Shown here: positions 28,639 to 37,784 of the stretch, piece after piece | How positions within the stretch are numbered: the first letter of the stretch is position 1 | How the letters are laid out: each line of letters starts with the position of its first letter | Assembly: GCA_022482815.1 (NCBI GenBank) | Contig: JAKVOM010000001.1 | Span: 1,488,001 to 1,552,000, forward strand | DNA from: Acidaminococcus sp. | GTDB taxonomy: Bacteria; Bacillota; Negativicutes; Acidaminococcales; Acidaminococcaceae | Reading direction: 5' to 3' | Length of the DNA: 64,000 bases | The notes under the pieces: generated by a model | What the model was told of the DNA's origin: nothing | What the model saw: only the letters and a program-made list of their open reading frames with translations | Databases searched by the model: none | Translations under genes and position numbers: made by a program

Positions 28639-30204
28639 ATGGCTGACAAATTTGTCAAAGGAACATTGATCCTGACCGGAGCAGGGCTCATGGTCAAGAT
28701 ATTTGCATCCGTCAACCGGATTCTTTTATCCCGCCTTCTTGGCGGAGAGGGTATCGGGCTCTACCAGATTGCCTATCCTCTCTATAATTTCTTCGTCGGA
28801 TTGTCGGCGGCCGGAATACCGGCGGCTATGTCCATCCTGATTTCCCGCCGGGCAGCCAGGAAAGAATGGGGAACGGCAAAGAGAACCTTTACGCTGTCTC
28901 TGGGTTTTCTGATTCTTGTTGGACTTTTGTTTGCACTCCTGGCCTATATGCTGGTGCCGCAGCTTATCGGGCATCATCTCATCAAGGACAGTCGGGCTTA
29001 TCTGCCCATGATGGCCATGATACCTGCCATCGCCCTTGAAGTCCCGCTCTATGGGATGCGCGGCTATTTCCAGGGATTCCAGGAAATGGTACCGCCGGCC
29101 GCCTCGCAGATTTTTGAGCAGTTCGTCCGGGTTGTCGTGATGATCACCCTGGCTTTTCTGCTCGTACCGAGGGGACTTGCCTACGGCGCGGCAGGAGCTA
29201 TCTTCGGAGCCGTTCCGGGGGCAGCTGCAGGAATTGCCCTGCTGATTTATTTTTATCACCGTCAGCAGCAAAAGTGGCATGCCGAGGCAAGGGAACTGAG
29301 CTGCCCGGGGGAAGTGCCTACAGCGCTCAGTACGGCCCGGGATCTGACGCTCCTTGCCGTACCTGTTGCCTGTGCGAATTTGATGGTGCCGCTGGTCAAT
29401 CTGATTGAAATCATCCTGGTGCCGGACCGCCTTCTTGTCGCTGGTTTTACCATTGCCGAGTCGACAACGGCTCTGGGATATCTTTCGGGCATGGCGCTGC
29501 CTCTCGTCAACATGGGGACGATACCGACCAATTCCCTGGCCCTTTCGACGGTGCCTGCGATTTCTGAAGGTAAAGCGCTGGGCCGTAAGGATATTATTGC
29601 CGATAAGACCCGCCAGGCTTTCCGCTTTTTTATCCTGCTTAATCTGCCGGCCGCGGTGGGCGTAGCCGTGCTTGGGACCCCGCTGGCCAAGATGCTTTAT
29701 AATGCGGGGCAGGCAGGCCCTGTGGTAACGGCCCTGGCACCTGCTATTTTCCTTCTGGGGCTGCATCAGGTGTCGGCTGCTGTCCTGCAGGGACTTGGAT
29801 ATACCAAGGCGCCTATGATCAATATGCTGCTCAGCCTCATCGTAAAGGTCGGGATTTTGTGGGTGCTGGTGGCAAATCCGCTGTACCATATCCTCGGAGC
29901 GGCCTGGGCCACGGACTTGAACTTGCTGACAGCCAGTATTTTGAATCTTTTGTTCCTGTATTCCAAAACGCGGCTGTCGCTTCCGTGGAAGACGCTTGCC
30001 CGGACTGCCGTCAGCAGTCTTTTGATGGGGGCTGCTGCGTGGGCAGCGTGGGGTTTGCTGCGCCCTGTCTGCGGCGGGACGGCAGGAACACTTCTTGCTG
30101 TGCTGGCTGGAGCCATCGTTTATGCTTTACTTATTGTCGTGACAGGTGAAATTCGTATAAGCGAAGTCCGGAACATGATCCGGAGGAGGAGAAAACATGG
30201 CTGA
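28639..30204 (+). CDS. SpoVB/MurJ-type polysaccharide flippase (MOP superfamily)
   Basis: A 521-residue protein with about fourteen membrane segments. The opening FVKGTLILTGAGLMVKIFASVNRILLSRLLG and GIGLYQIAYPLYNFF are typical of the SpoVB/YabM branch, which moves lipid-linked glycan precursors such as lipid II outward. ATG 28639 is chosen for the AGGAAGGGAG ahead. In Bacilli the equivalent yabM sits in the same place between mfd and mazG. Overlaps mazG by 8 bp. Exact lipid substrate unknown. Confidence 0.85.
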   Translation: MADKFVKGTLILTGAGLMVKIFASVNRILLSRLLGGEGIGLYQIAYPLYNFFVGLSAAGIPAAMSILISRRAARKEWGTAKRTFTLSLGFLILVGLLFALLAYMLVPQLIGHHLIKDSRAYLPMMAMIPAIALEVPLYGMRGYFQGFQEMVPPAASQIFEQFVRVVVMITLAFLLVPRGLAYGAAGAIFGAVPGAAAGIALLIYFYHRQQQKWHAEARELSCPGEVPTALSTARDLTLLAVPVACANLMVPLVNLIEIILVPDRLLVAGFTIAESTTALGYLSGMALPLVNMGTIPTNSLALSTVPAISEGKALGRKDIIADKTRQAFRFFILLNLPAAVGVAVLGTPLAKMLYNAGQAGPVVTALAPAIFLLGLHQVSAAVLQGLGYTKAPMINMLLSLIVKVGILWVLVANPLYHILGAAWATDLNLLTASILNLLFLYSKTRLSLPWKTLARTAVSSLLMGAAAWAAWGLLRPVCGGTAGTLLAVLAGAIVYALLIVVTGEIRISEVRNMIRRRRKHG

Positions 30205-30991
30205 GAAAAAAGGAGAAGGGGTCATGGACATTAAGCCCCTCGATAAAGTAATAAAAACTCTCAGGGCGCCTCACGGCTGTCCCTGGGACCGGATCCAGAC
30301 CCATCGCAGCATGCGGCGGGAGCTTGTGGAAGAAGTCTACGAACTGCTGGAAGCTATTGACGAAGAGGATACGGACGGAATGCGCGAAGAACTGGGCGAC
30401 GTGATGATGCAGGTCGTCTTTCATGCCCGCCTTGCCGAGGAAGAAGGCCTCTTTACGATGCAGGACGTCATTGATGATGTCGTTAAAAAGCTGATTCACC
30501 GTCATCCTCATGTCTATGGCACTATCGAAGTCAGCGACACGGGAGAAGTCCTGAAAAACTGGGAAGCCATCAAAGCGGGTGAGAAAAAAGAGCGGACGAG
30601 TGCTCTTGACGGCATTGCCAGGGGACTGCCTGCTTTGATGCGCGCTTATAAACTAAGTGCCCGGGCTGCAGGAAAAGGTTTTGCCTGGCCCGAAGCTGAA
30701 GACGCCCGAAAAAAGGTGATGGAAGAACTGAATGAGTTAGAGGCTGCTAAGCAGGCAAAAAATATGGACGCTATGGAAGATGAACTTGGTGACGTATTTT
30801 TTGCCCTCTCTGTGTATGCAAGGATGCTTGGACTTGAACCGGAAACGGCTTTAAACAGGGCAAATAACAAGTTTGAAAAAAGATTTCGCTCTATGGAAAA
30901 AATTCTGAAATCCGAACATCGGGACATGGAAAAACTGTCAATTTCGGAACTTTTACAGCTTTGGAAGCGTGCAAAAGCGGAAAATCTCTAG
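30197..30991 (+). CDS. mazG: nucleoside triphosphate pyrophosphohydrolase
   Basis: A 264-residue protein with two tandem MazG domains. The first (about residues 30-140) has HGCPWDRIQTHRSM, EEVYELLEAIDEED and EELGDVMMQVVFHARLAEEEG; the second (about 165-260) has EELNELEAAK and EDELGDVFFALSVYARMLG. The EExxD/ED metal ligands are present in both. It cleaves NTPs or dNTPs to monophosphates and PPi, cleaning the pool. ATG 30197 has GGAGGAGG; a second ATG at 30224 is possible. Confidence 0.93.
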   Translation: MAEKKGEGVMDIKPLDKVIKTLRAPHGCPWDRIQTHRSMRRELVEEVYELLEAIDEEDTDGMREELGDVMMQVVFHARLAEEEGLFTMQDVIDDVVKKLIHRHPHVYGTIEVSDTGEVLKNWEAIKAGEKKERTSALDGIARGLPALMRAYKLSARAAGKGFAWPEAEDARKKVMEELNELEAAKQAKNMDAMEDELGDVFFALSVYARMLGLEPETALNRANNKFEKRFRSMEKILKSEHRDMEKLSISELLQLWKRAKAENL

Positions 30992-31089
30992 GAAAATTAA
31001 AAAAAAACGTGCATTTTTATTTAGATTGTGATACCATAACGATAGCCAAGCGCCATAAGGCGCAATTAGTTTTTAGGAGGAACTTAGTT

Positions 31090-31365
31090 ATGAACAAAAG
31101 TGAACTGATTTCTGAAGTTGCGTCTAAGACTGCTCTGCCTAAGAAAGACGCTGAAAAGGCTGTAAATGCTTTCATTGATACCGTGAAGGAAGCAATCGCT
31201 AAGAAGGATAAAGTTCAGCTGATTGGCTTTGGTACTTTCGAAGCTCGCGTTCGCGAAGCTCGTACCGGCAAGAACCCTCGTACTCATGAACCTATCAAGA
31301 TTCCGAAGGCCACTGTTCCTGCTTTCAAAGCTGGCAAAGCTTTCAAGGATGCTGTCAACAAATAA
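31090..31365 (+). CDS. hup: HU-family DNA-binding protein
   Basis: A 91-residue nucleoid protein: NKSELISEVASKTALPKKDAE helix pair, the IGFGTFE strand turn, and the DNA-binding arm ARTGKNPRTHEPIKIPKA with the intercalating proline. It bends DNA as a homodimer. ATG 31090 follows TAGGAGG; its codon use is highly biased, as in abundant proteins. It lies after mazG, as in Clostridia, but has a separate leader containing a GCGCCATAAGGCGC hairpin (about 31049-31062). Confidence 0.96.
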   Translation: MNKSELISEVASKTALPKKDAEKAVNAFIDTVKEAIAKKDKVQLIGFGTFEARVREARTGKNPRTHEPIKIPKATVPAFKAGKAFKDAVNK

Positions 31366-31375
31366 TGCGTTTGGA

Positions 31376-31412
31376 AAACAACCTGATGCCTTCGGTATCG
31401 GGTTGTTTTTTT
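31376..31412 (+). terminator. terminator after the HU gene
   Basis: AAAACAACCTGATGCC, TTC loop, GGTATCGGGTTGTTTTTTT: a stable stem ending in seven T residues. Confidence 0.9.
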
Positions 31413-31440
31413 CATGGTACCGCAAACAGGGAGAGAGGTT

Positions 31441-31785
31441 ATGATGGTTACCGGAAAACGAAAGAAAGCGGAAAGCAGGAAGCGGTCACTTGGGACGTTC
31501 GTTTTCTGCCTGGTTATGGCACTTCTTATGGTTCGTGCCGGTTATCGAGTCTATACCCTGTTTCAGGTTCACCAGGAAACGGTAAAGACCGAGCAGAAGA
31601 TCGAACAGCTGAAGGCTGAAAATGCCAAGCTTGAGCAAGAAAGAGATAATCTGAGCGATCCGCAGTATATCGAAAAGGTTGCCCGTGACGAGCATAATAT
31701 GGTCGGGAAGAAAGAAATTCCTTTATTCCTGGTGGATGATAGTAAAAAGAACGAGCAGACCAAGGACGCTGCCGGGAAAAAATAA
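31441..31785 (+). CDS. FtsB/DivIC-type septum formation initiator
   Basis: A 114-residue bitopic membrane protein: basic cytoplasmic N-terminus (VTGKRKKAESRKRS), one membrane segment (LGTFVFCLVMALLMVRAGY), then a coiled coil (about residues 45-80, EQKIEQLKAENAKLEQERD) and the DPQYIEKVARDEHNMVGKKEIPL motif of the family. It joins the divisome and links FtsL to the septal wall synthases. GAGAGAGG precedes ATG 31441; the next ATG codon is also possible. The position between HU and the S1-domain gene matches divIC of other Firmicutes. Confidence 0.9.
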   Translation: MMVTGKRKKAESRKRSLGTFVFCLVMALLMVRAGYRVYTLFQVHQETVKTEQKIEQLKAENAKLEQERDNLSDPQYIEKVARDEHNMVGKKEIPLFLVDDSKKNEQTKDAAGKK

Positions 31786-31787
31786 AT

Positions 31788-31818
31788 AAAGAGCTGCCGC
31801 TTAAAGCGGTGGCTCTTT
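31788..31818 (+). terminator. terminator after the FtsB/DivIC gene
   Basis: AAAGAGCTGCCGCTT pairs with AAGCGGTGGCTCTTT (one G-T pair), followed by GTTTAT. Confidence 0.85.
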
Positions 31819-31848
31819 GTTTATAACGGAACGGATCGCAGGCCGCCT

Positions 31849-32190
31849 TAATTAAGCCAAACCGTAAGGTTTGGAATTCCTCTAGGACCTCCTTTCAAGC
31901 CGCTTCGCGGCTTCGAAAGGGGGGAACCGCAGTCAGCACTGACGGTAGGAAGCGCTGACGATAGCGGTGGAGGATAGCTTCTTTTCCTTCCGCTCGGAAG
32001 GAAAAAAGTGGGGGGGGAGGAAAGTAAGGCAATGGAAACAGCCTGCGGCAAGTGGTGAACCACTCTGCCGAAGGCCGGGCTGCCGGCCATCTGCCAAAGG
32101 CTGAAGGCGCTTTTTTATCGCTTTTCCTCTGTCTGCAGCTATCGGCTGCCGGCTTGACTGCCATCTGCCATATTTTGATTGTAAAAAATC
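31849..32190. repeat. dispersed repeat R2, copy 1, with extra low-complexity tail
   Basis: Begins TTAAGCCAAACCGTAAGG and contains stems CCAAACC-GTAA-GGTTTGG, GAAGCCGCGAAGCGGCTT (both strands) and CTTCCGCTCGGAAG. The block GAACCGCAGTCAGCACTGAC ... GGAAGC and GGTGGAGGAT recurs at 40378-40430. After 32030 come words such as GGGCTGCCGGCC and TGACTGCCATCTGCC. Short open frames here are not credible genes. Confidence 0.7.
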
Positions 32191-32224
32191 TCCAAAAAGT
32201 TTGAAAATACGCATCACTGGGGAC

Positions 32225-32254
32225 TTGACGACGAATCGGCGACAAATGTATAAT
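32225..32254 (+). promoter_or_regulatory. promoter of the S1-domain gene
   Basis: TTGACG (32225-32230), 18-bp spacer, TATAAT (32249-32254), with TG just before the -10 box. The gene starts 42 bp downstream. Confidence 0.75.
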
Positions 32255-32295
32255 TGTTAACGTAACACGAATTTAAAGGAGGATGTCTTTGACCT

Positions 32296-32796
32296 ATGGC
32301 TTTGGAAAAAGGCGCAATTGTAGAAGGTGTTGTCACTGGAATCACTAATTTTGGGGCGTTCGTTCAACTCCCTGAAAACAAGGTAGGCTTGATACATATT
32401 TCCGAGGTATCCAATGTCTTCGTCAAAGATGTACATGACTTCCTGAAAGTGAAAGACAAGGTAAGGGTAAAGGTCGTATCCATCGACGATAAAGGCAAAA
32501 TCGGTCTGTCTATCAAGGCCCTTATGCCTCCGGCACCGCATCGTCAGTATGGCGATAAACCCTTTGAAAATCGCCATGGCGGCGAAAAACATTTTGGGGA
32601 CAGAAAACCCGGAGAAAAGCATTTTGGTGACCGCAAGTTCGGTGACCGCGCCGGCGGAGCTCCCAGAAACTCCGGACCGATGAGCTTCGAAGATAAGCTT
32701 TCCCGTTTCCTGAAGGAAAGCGATGACCGCCTGCTGGATCTAAAAAGGAATACCGAGTCCAAACGGGGCGGCCGGGGTGCCCGCAGAGGAGATTAA
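32296..32796 (+). CDS. S1-domain RNA-binding protein (YabR-like)
   Basis: A 166-residue protein: one S1 OB-fold RNA-binding domain (about residues 4-75; GAIVEGVVTGITNFGAFVQL, GLIHISEVSN, VKVVSIDDKGKIGLSIK), then a flexible Gly/Lys/Arg/His-rich region with three GEKHFGDRK-type repeats (about 95-120), and a SFEDKLSRFLKESDDRLLDLK tail conserved in YabR. It probably binds RNA or ribosomes. The spacing from AAAGGAGG to the ATG is long (13 bp). Located between divIC and tilS as in Bacilli. Confidence 0.88.
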   Translation: MALEKGAIVEGVVTGITNFGAFVQLPENKVGLIHISEVSNVFVKDVHDFLKVKDKVRVKVVSIDDKGKIGLSIKALMPPAPHRQYGDKPFENRHGGEKHFGDRKPGEKHFGDRKFGDRAGGAPRNSGPMSFEDKLSRFLKESDDRLLDLKRNTESKRGGRGARRGD

Positions 32797-32804
32797 TCAA
32801 ACGC

Positions 32805-32830
32805 AAAGGTACTTCTGCGGAAGTACCTTT
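32805..32830 (+). terminator. terminator after the S1-domain gene
   Basis: AAAGGTACTTC, TGCG loop, GAAGTACCTTT; followed by CTCTTTATT. Perfect 11-bp stem. Confidence 0.85.
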
Positions 32831-32850
32831 CTCTTTATTGAGGTGAAAAT

Positions 32851-33903
32851 ATGGGATTGTTGGAAGAAAGCCTGATCGGGCTGGTGCGGCGGTCTGCCCT
32901 GTGGAAACCGGGTACGCCCGCGGTGGCTGCCTGTTCCGGCGGGGCGGATTCCCTCGCCCTCACCGACGTGATGGCCAAGGCGGCCGAGGCGGATGATGTC
33001 CAGGTGATTGTAGCTCATGTGCAGCACCATCTGCGCGGCGAAGAGGCAGAAGCAGATGCCGCTTTTGTGGCAGACTACGCCCGGGAACGCGGCCTTGAGT
33101 TTTACCGGGCCGATGTGGAACCGGCAGAGCTGGCTGATGCCGAAGGTCTTTCCCTAGAGGACGCAGCGCGCCGCCTGCGTTATGAAGCACTGGAAGCCTG
33201 CCGCAGTAAATATGATGCATCCGGCATTTTCCTGGCTCATCATCGCGATGATCAGGCAGAGACCGTGCTGCTCAATCTGCTCCGCGGCGCCGGAACGAGA
33301 GGACTGCGGGGTATGCTTGCAGTCAGTGGTTATCTGGCCCGGCCTTTCCTGGAGATTTCCCGCAAAGATACGGAGCTGTACTGCGAGGAAGAAGGCCTTG
33401 CCTACAGAACCGACAGTACGAACTCCGATGAAACTTTGAAACGCAACTGGATCCGGAGACAGCTGCTGCCGCTTCTGGAAACCCAGAATCCCCAGATTAA
33501 GAAGCATCTTGCCCAGCTGGCCGATGTCGCCGCCGAGGATGAGGCTTATCTGGAACGTCAGGCACTGCGGTACCTGAACGCCTATGGCCGTGATGTGTTT
33601 GGCACGTACGACGTAGGTGTAGGATCTGATTTTGAAGTACTTCCGCTGGCACTTAAACGCAGCATTATTCGCGTGATGGTGCGCCGTGTGGGCGGCGGGG
33701 AACTTTCTTATGACCATGTCAAAAAAATACTTGAACTCATTGCCAGGGGTACCAGCGGCAAGGCGCTGGATGTGCCCGGGCATGTCCGTCTCATTTATTT
33801 GAACGGACGGTTGATGGCGGGAAAAAATGAACGGTCCCGGGAAGAAGAAAGGGCCGCCAAGCTTGCAAAAAAGGAGCAACAGAGAAATGCATCCCAATCT
33901 TGA
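32851..33903 (+). CDS. tilS: tRNA(Ile)-lysidine synthase
   Basis: A 350-residue PP-loop ATPase that converts C34 of tRNA-Ile(CAU) to lysidine, needed to read AUA. The P-loop is ACSGGADSLAL (about residues 27-37); HVQHHLRGEEAEADA and LAHHRDDQAETVLLNLLRGAGTRGL are the other catalytic-domain signatures, and RNWIRRQLLPLLE follows. A substrate-binding central domain is present, but the protein ends about 80-100 residues earlier than long TilS forms, with a lysine-rich tail instead of the C-terminal tRNA-acceptor domain. Overlaps hpt by 17 bp. Confidence 0.92.
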   Translation: MGLLEESLIGLVRRSALWKPGTPAVAACSGGADSLALTDVMAKAAEADDVQVIVAHVQHHLRGEEAEADAAFVADYARERGLEFYRADVEPAELADAEGLSLEDAARRLRYEALEACRSKYDASGIFLAHHRDDQAETVLLNLLRGAGTRGLRGMLAVSGYLARPFLEISRKDTELYCEEEGLAYRTDSTNSDETLKRNWIRRQLLPLLETQNPQIKKHLAQLADVAAEDEAYLERQALRYLNAYGRDVFGTYDVGVGSDFEVLPLALKRSIIRVMVRRVGGGELSYDHVKKILELIARGTSGKALDVPGHVRLIYLNGRLMAGKNERSREEERAAKLAKKEQQRNASQS

Positions 33904-34426
33904 AAAGATTTTGATTGACGAAAAGACCCTGAAGACGAGAATTGCCGAAATGGCAAAGGAAATCAGTGAGGACTACAAGGGGGAAGAAGTGCTGGTCATC
34001 GGCCTCCTGAAAGGGGCTGCTTATTTCCTGACAGAACTGACCCAGCATATGACCGTACCGACGCAAATCGATTTTATCAAAGCGTCTTCCTACGGTTCCG
34101 GTACGTCTACGACGGGCAAGGTCAATATTCAGTTTGATACTTCCCGTAACCTTGCGGGCAAGAATGTCCTGATTGTGGATGATGTAGTAGATTCCGGCCT
34201 GACGCTGAAGGCTGTGAGAGAACTTTTTGCTCAGCGCAATTGCAAGAGCATTAAGCTGGCGGCCATGCTTGACAAGAAGGAACGCCGTCTCGTAAAGATG
34301 GTTCCTGATTATTACGGATTCATCATCCCTGATGAATTTGTAGTCGGCTTTGGCCTTGATTATGCGGAAGATTACCGGACGCTGCCGTATATCGGCGTTT
34401 TAAAGCGTTCCGTCTATGAAAAATGA
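33887..34426 (+). CDS. hpt: hypoxanthine phosphoribosyltransferase
   Basis: A 179-residue type I phosphoribosyltransferase that salvages hypoxanthine/guanine with PRPP. The PRPP loop is NVLIVDDVVDSGLTL (about residues 94-108); ASSYGSGTSTTG is the flexible catalytic loop and FVVGFGLDYAEDYRTLPYIGVL the family C-terminal signature. ATG 33887 follows AAAGGAGC and gives the usual N-terminus; the upstream in-frame ATG lies inside tilS. Coupled to tilS and followed by ftsH. Confidence 0.95.
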   Translation: MHPNLEKILIDEKTLKTRIAEMAKEISEDYKGEEVLVIGLLKGAAYFLTELTQHMTVPTQIDFIKASSYGSGTSTTGKVNIQFDTSRNLAGKNVLIVDDVVDSGLTLKAVRELFAQRNCKSIKLAAMLDKKERRLVKMVPDYYGFIIPDEFVVGFGLDYAEDYRTLPYIGVLKRSVYEK

Positions 34427-34476
34427 TATTAAAAATATAAATCCTATTCGATAAGGATGGGAGGTAGGAGGAAACA

Positions 34477-36411
34477 GTGACAAAATTTTTTCGCAATTTG
34501 CTTTTCTACCTGCTCATTCTGATTCTCGGTCTGTGGATTTTTGAATATTACAATTCTCCCAGTACGCCGAAGAATGAAATGAGCTATTCAACGTTCATGA
34601 GGGAAGTCGAGGATGATGACGTCACCACGGTGACCATCATCGATAATACGACAATCAGAGGCAAACTCAAGAACGGTACCGAATTCACGACTATCGCTCC
34701 GCGGGATGACAAAATGGTAGAAACCCTGCGGAATAAGAACGTAGAAATCAATGCGCAGCTGCCGCCTCAGCCGTCGCTTCTGAGCAATATCCTGACGTCG
34801 ATTCTGCCCATGATCATCATTGTGGTGCTGTGGTTCTTCATGATGAACAACGCCCAGGGCGGAGGCAGCCGTGTCATGTCCTTTGGCAAGAGTAAAGCCA
34901 AACTGTACGGGGACGGTAAGAGCAAGGTGACGTTCCGTGATGTGGCCGGTGCAGATGAAGCCAAGCAGGAACTGGAAGAAGTCGTGGAATTCCTGCGGGC
35001 TCCGCAGAAATATAATCAGCTGGGTGCCAAGATTCCAAAGGGCGTGCTGCTCTACGGACCTCCTGGTACCGGTAAGACGCTGCTGGCAAGAGCCGTAGCC
35101 GGTGAAGCCGGCGTGCCTTTCTTCAGCATCAGTGGTTCCGACTTCGTGGAAATGTTCGTCGGTGTCGGTGCTTCCCGCGTCCGTGACCTCTTTGATCAGG
35201 CGAAGAAGAACGCGCCCTGCATCGTCTTCATCGATGAAATCGATGCTGTCGGGCGCCAGAGAGGTGCCGGACTTGGCGGAGGCCACGATGAACGTGAACA
35301 GACGCTGAACCAGCTCCTCGTGGAGATGGATGGCTTTAGTGCTAATGAAGGCATTATTATGATTGCCGCGACCAACCGTCCGGATATTCTTGATCCGGCG
35401 CTTCTGCGTCCGGGCCGTTTCGACCGTCAGATTGTCGTCGACAAGCCTGATATTCGCGGACGTAAGGCAATTTTGAAGGTTCATACGAAGGGTAAACCAA
35501 TCGATTCGACGGTAGACCTCGATGTCATTGCCCGCCGTACGCCGGGCTTTACGGGCGCGGACCTGGCAAACCTTGTCAACGAAGGTGCCCTGCTGGCGGC
35601 CCGTCATAATCAGATGACAATTACGATGAGTGATATGGAAGAAGCTGCCGAACGCGTCATGATGGGGCCGGAAAGAAAAAGCCGTGTCATGAGTGATGAG
35701 GAAAAACGTCTGACCGCTTACCATGAAGGCGGTCACGCTCTTGTCGGTATGCTCCTTGACCACACGGACCCCGTGCATAAGGTTACGATTATCCCTCGCG
35801 GCCGTGCCGGCGGTTATACGCTCAGCCTCCCGAAGGAAGATCGTTACTATGCAACTCGCAGCGAACTTCTGGATGAGCTGAAAGTGCTTTTGGGCGGCCG
35901 TGTCGCTGAGGCACTGGTACTGCACGAAATTTCGAGCGGAGCCAGCAACGATCTGCAGCGTGCTACGGAGCTTGCCCGGGATATGACGTGCGAATATGGT
36001 ATGAGTGAAGTGCTCGGTGCCGTTACGTTCGGCCACCGCAATAAACAGGTCTTCCTCGGACGGGATATGGGTCAGCAGAACCAGGTCAGCGAGGAAGTAG
36101 CTGCCACGGTGGACCGTGAAATCCGCCGCTTTATTGATGAAGCTTACGAAGGCACCGTCAAGGTCATTTCCGAGAACATCGATAAACTCCATTTGATCGC
36201 CAAGAATCTGATGGAACGGGAAACTCTGGAAGAGCATGAATTGCAGGAACTTATGAAATACGGCCATATCCTTGAAAAGGGAGAGCTGCCGCCGGAAGCA
36301 GATACCACTTCGGAACCGAAGCCGGTAACTGAAACTCCTGAACCGGCAGAAGACGCCGGAACTGCAGACAAAGCACCCGAAACGGCTTTGAACGATATTC
36401 CTCAAGTATAG
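34477..36411 (+). CDS. ftsH: ATP-dependent zinc metalloprotease FtsH
   Basis: A 644-residue membrane AAA+ protease that degrades unassembled membrane and regulatory proteins. Two membrane segments (about 5-22 and 103-123) flank a small periplasmic domain; Walker A is GPPGTGKT (194-201), Walker [16 protein letters not shown], the second region of homology [19 protein letters not shown], and the zinc site HEGGH (416-420), with the third ligand region in [11 protein letters not shown]. The motif reads HEGGH where most FtsH have HEAGH; the ligands are intact. GTG start behind GGAGGAAA. The acidic Pro/Glu tail is common. Confidence 0.97.
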   Translation: MTKFFRNLLFYLLILILGLWIFEYYNSPSTPKNEMSYSTFMREVEDDDVTTVTIIDNTTIRGKLKNGTEFTTIAPRDDKMVETLRNKNVEINAQLPPQPSLLSNILTSILPMIIIVVLWFFMMNNAQGGGSRVMSFGKSKAKLYGDGKSKVTFRDVAGADEAKQELEEVVEFLRAPQKYNQLGAKIPKGVLLYGPPGTGKTLLARAVAGEAGVPFFSISGSDFVEMFVGVGASRVRDLFDQAKKNAPCIVFIDEIDAVGRQRGAGLGGGHDEREQTLNQLLVEMDGFSANEGIIMIAATNRPDILDPALLRPGRFDRQIVVDKPDIRGRKAILKVHTKGKPIDSTVDLDVIARRTPGFTGADLANLVNEGALLAARHNQMTITMSDMEEAAERVMMGPERKSRVMSDEEKRLTAYHEGGHALVGMLLDHTDPVHKVTIIPRGRAGGYTLSLPKEDRYYATRSELLDELKVLLGGRVAEALVLHEISSGASNDLQRATELARDMTCEYGMSEVLGAVTFGHRNKQVFLGRDMGQQNQVSEEVAATVDREIRRFIDEAYEGTVKVISENIDKLHLIAKNLMERETLEEHELQELMKYGHILEKGELPPEADTTSEPKPVTETPEPAEDAGTADKAPETALNDIPQV

Positions 36412-36414
36412 AAT

Positions 36415-36444
36415 AAATAAAGGGCGCTTTGGCGCCCTTTATTT
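36415..36444 (+). terminator. terminator after ftsH
   Basis: AAATAAAGGGCGC ... GCGCCCTTTATTT, perfect 13-bp stem with a 4-nt loop. Confidence 0.92.
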
Positions 36445-36447
36445 ATA

Positions 36448-36700
36448 GGCAAACCGACGAAGGAGGTTTGCCCATTCCTCTGTAACCTCCTTCCACGCAG
36501 TCGGAAGGAGGAGGCCGCTGTGCGGCGGAGGATAGCTATTTGGCAAGCGAACCGAAGGCTTGACGTTTTTCTGTAACCTCCTTCCACGCAGTCGGAAGGA
36601 GGAGGCCGCTGTGCGGCGGAGGATAGCTATTTGTCAAGCAAACCGAAGGTTTGCCATTCCTCTACAACATCCTTCCACGCAGTCGGAAGGAAAACTATAG
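36448..36700. repeat. dispersed repeat R2, copy 2, with internal 91-bp tandem array
   Basis: The 62-bp segment 36481-36542 is repeated exactly at 36572-36633 (period 91), and a third partial unit starts at 36663. Each unit has a stem around AAACC-GAAGG-TTTG, then CCTCCTTCC ... GGAAGGAGG and CCGC-TGT-GCGG, and ends GGAGGATAGCTAT. The remaining 65 bp before birA hold no recognised element. Confidence 0.85.
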
Positions 36701-36765
36701 TTAGAGGTTACATTGATGTACGAAGTTGGGATAAGAGGAAACGAAATCATAGGGGATGACATGAT

Positions 36766-37767
36766 ATGCGGACAGAAATCTTGAAAATTTTACGGGAAAA
36801 GGCTCCGGAACCTGTATCCGGTCAGGAATTGGCGGATAAGCTCGGAATCACGAGAACCGCGGTGTGGAAACATATCCAAAGCCTTAAAAAAATGGGATAT
36901 GAAATTGAAGCCCATACGAAGAAGGGGTATATCTTCATTTCAGCACCGGATAAGCTGCTTCCGGAAGAAATCGGGCGCGTACTGCATACAAAGTTTGTCG
37001 GCCGCCATATTTGTTATCAGGATACGGTGCGTTCAACCAACGAAATTCTGAAGCAGCTGGCTGGCAATGGCGCTGAAGATGGTACCCTTTGCGTAGCAGA
37101 AGAACAGACCGGCGGGAAGGGCCGTCTGTCTCGCGGCTGGTTCAGTCCTTACGGAAAAGGACTGTGGTTTTCTTTACTTCTCAAACCGTCCTTCCTGCCG
37201 CAGGAAGCTCCCAAAATGACGCTCCTTGCTGCCGTAGCCGTTGTACGTGCTATTCGGGAATGCTGCGGTGTTGACGCCATGATCAAATGGCCGAACGATG
37301 TCCTGCTTGACGGCCGCAAACTCGTAGGTATCCTGACAGAAATGAGTGCCGAATTCGGACATATCAATTTCCTTGTTGTTGGTATTGGCATCAATGTCTG
37401 CGTGCCGAAGGAAATGGTTCCGGAAAACTTGCGGGATTCCGCTGTTTCCATTGCGGATATTGCGGGTCATCCGATTGACAGAGTAGCTCTTCTTGGCAAA
37501 GTGCTTGATTATTTCGAAGAGTACTATGAACGGGTTCTCAAGGAAGGATTCCAGCCTGTTTTTGATAAATGGCGTGAATATTCGACGACACTTGGCCGCA
37601 TGGTCAAAGTTGTTTCACCGGATAAGACCTACCTCGGTACGGCTATAGATATCGACCCTGATGGAGCACTTCTGGTCCGCAAGGAAGATGGTGTTGTGGA
37701 GAAAGTGCTGGCTGGGGATGTTTCCATTCGCCCGGCATCAGGCAAAGGGAAATATAATTTTAATTGA
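36766..37767 (+). CDS. birA: bifunctional biotin ligase / biotin operon repressor
   Basis: A 333-residue BirA. An N-terminal winged helix (about residues 1-60; SGQELADKLGITRTAVWKHIQSL) is fused to the biotin protein ligase core: EEQTGGKGRLSRGWFSP (biotin/ATP loop, about 109-125), KWPNDVLLDGRKLVGILTEM (about 173-192, catalytic lysine in KLVGIL) and a C-terminal SH3-like domain. It attaches biotin to carboxylase/decarboxylase carriers and can repress biotin genes when loaded with biotinyl-AMP. The loop has GGKGRLSRG rather than the usual GRGRxGR. No biotin operator is visible nearby. Confidence 0.93.
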   Translation: MRTEILKILREKAPEPVSGQELADKLGITRTAVWKHIQSLKKMGYEIEAHTKKGYIFISAPDKLLPEEIGRVLHTKFVGRHICYQDTVRSTNEILKQLAGNGAEDGTLCVAEEQTGGKGRLSRGWFSPYGKGLWFSLLLKPSFLPQEAPKMTLLAAVAVVRAIRECCGVDAMIKWPNDVLLDGRKLVGILTEMSAEFGHINFLVVGIGINVCVPKEMVPENLRDSAVSIADIAGHPIDRVALLGKVLDYFEEYYERVLKEGFQPVFDKWREYSTTLGRMVKVVSPDKTYLGTAIDIDPDGALLVRKEDGVVEKVLAGDVSIRPASGKGKYNFN

Positions 37768-37784
37768 ACGAGTTAGGGGTTGTG

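Noticed and set aside
31849-32245. Minus-strand frames of 80-116 codons
   Set aside because: Fully within repeat R2 hairpins; the apparent proteins are Arg/Pro/Ser-rich noise.
36481-36691. Tandem array considered as a CRISPR
   Set aside because: The repeated part is 62 bp and internally palindromic, the spacers are related rather than unique, there are under three units, and no cas genes are present.
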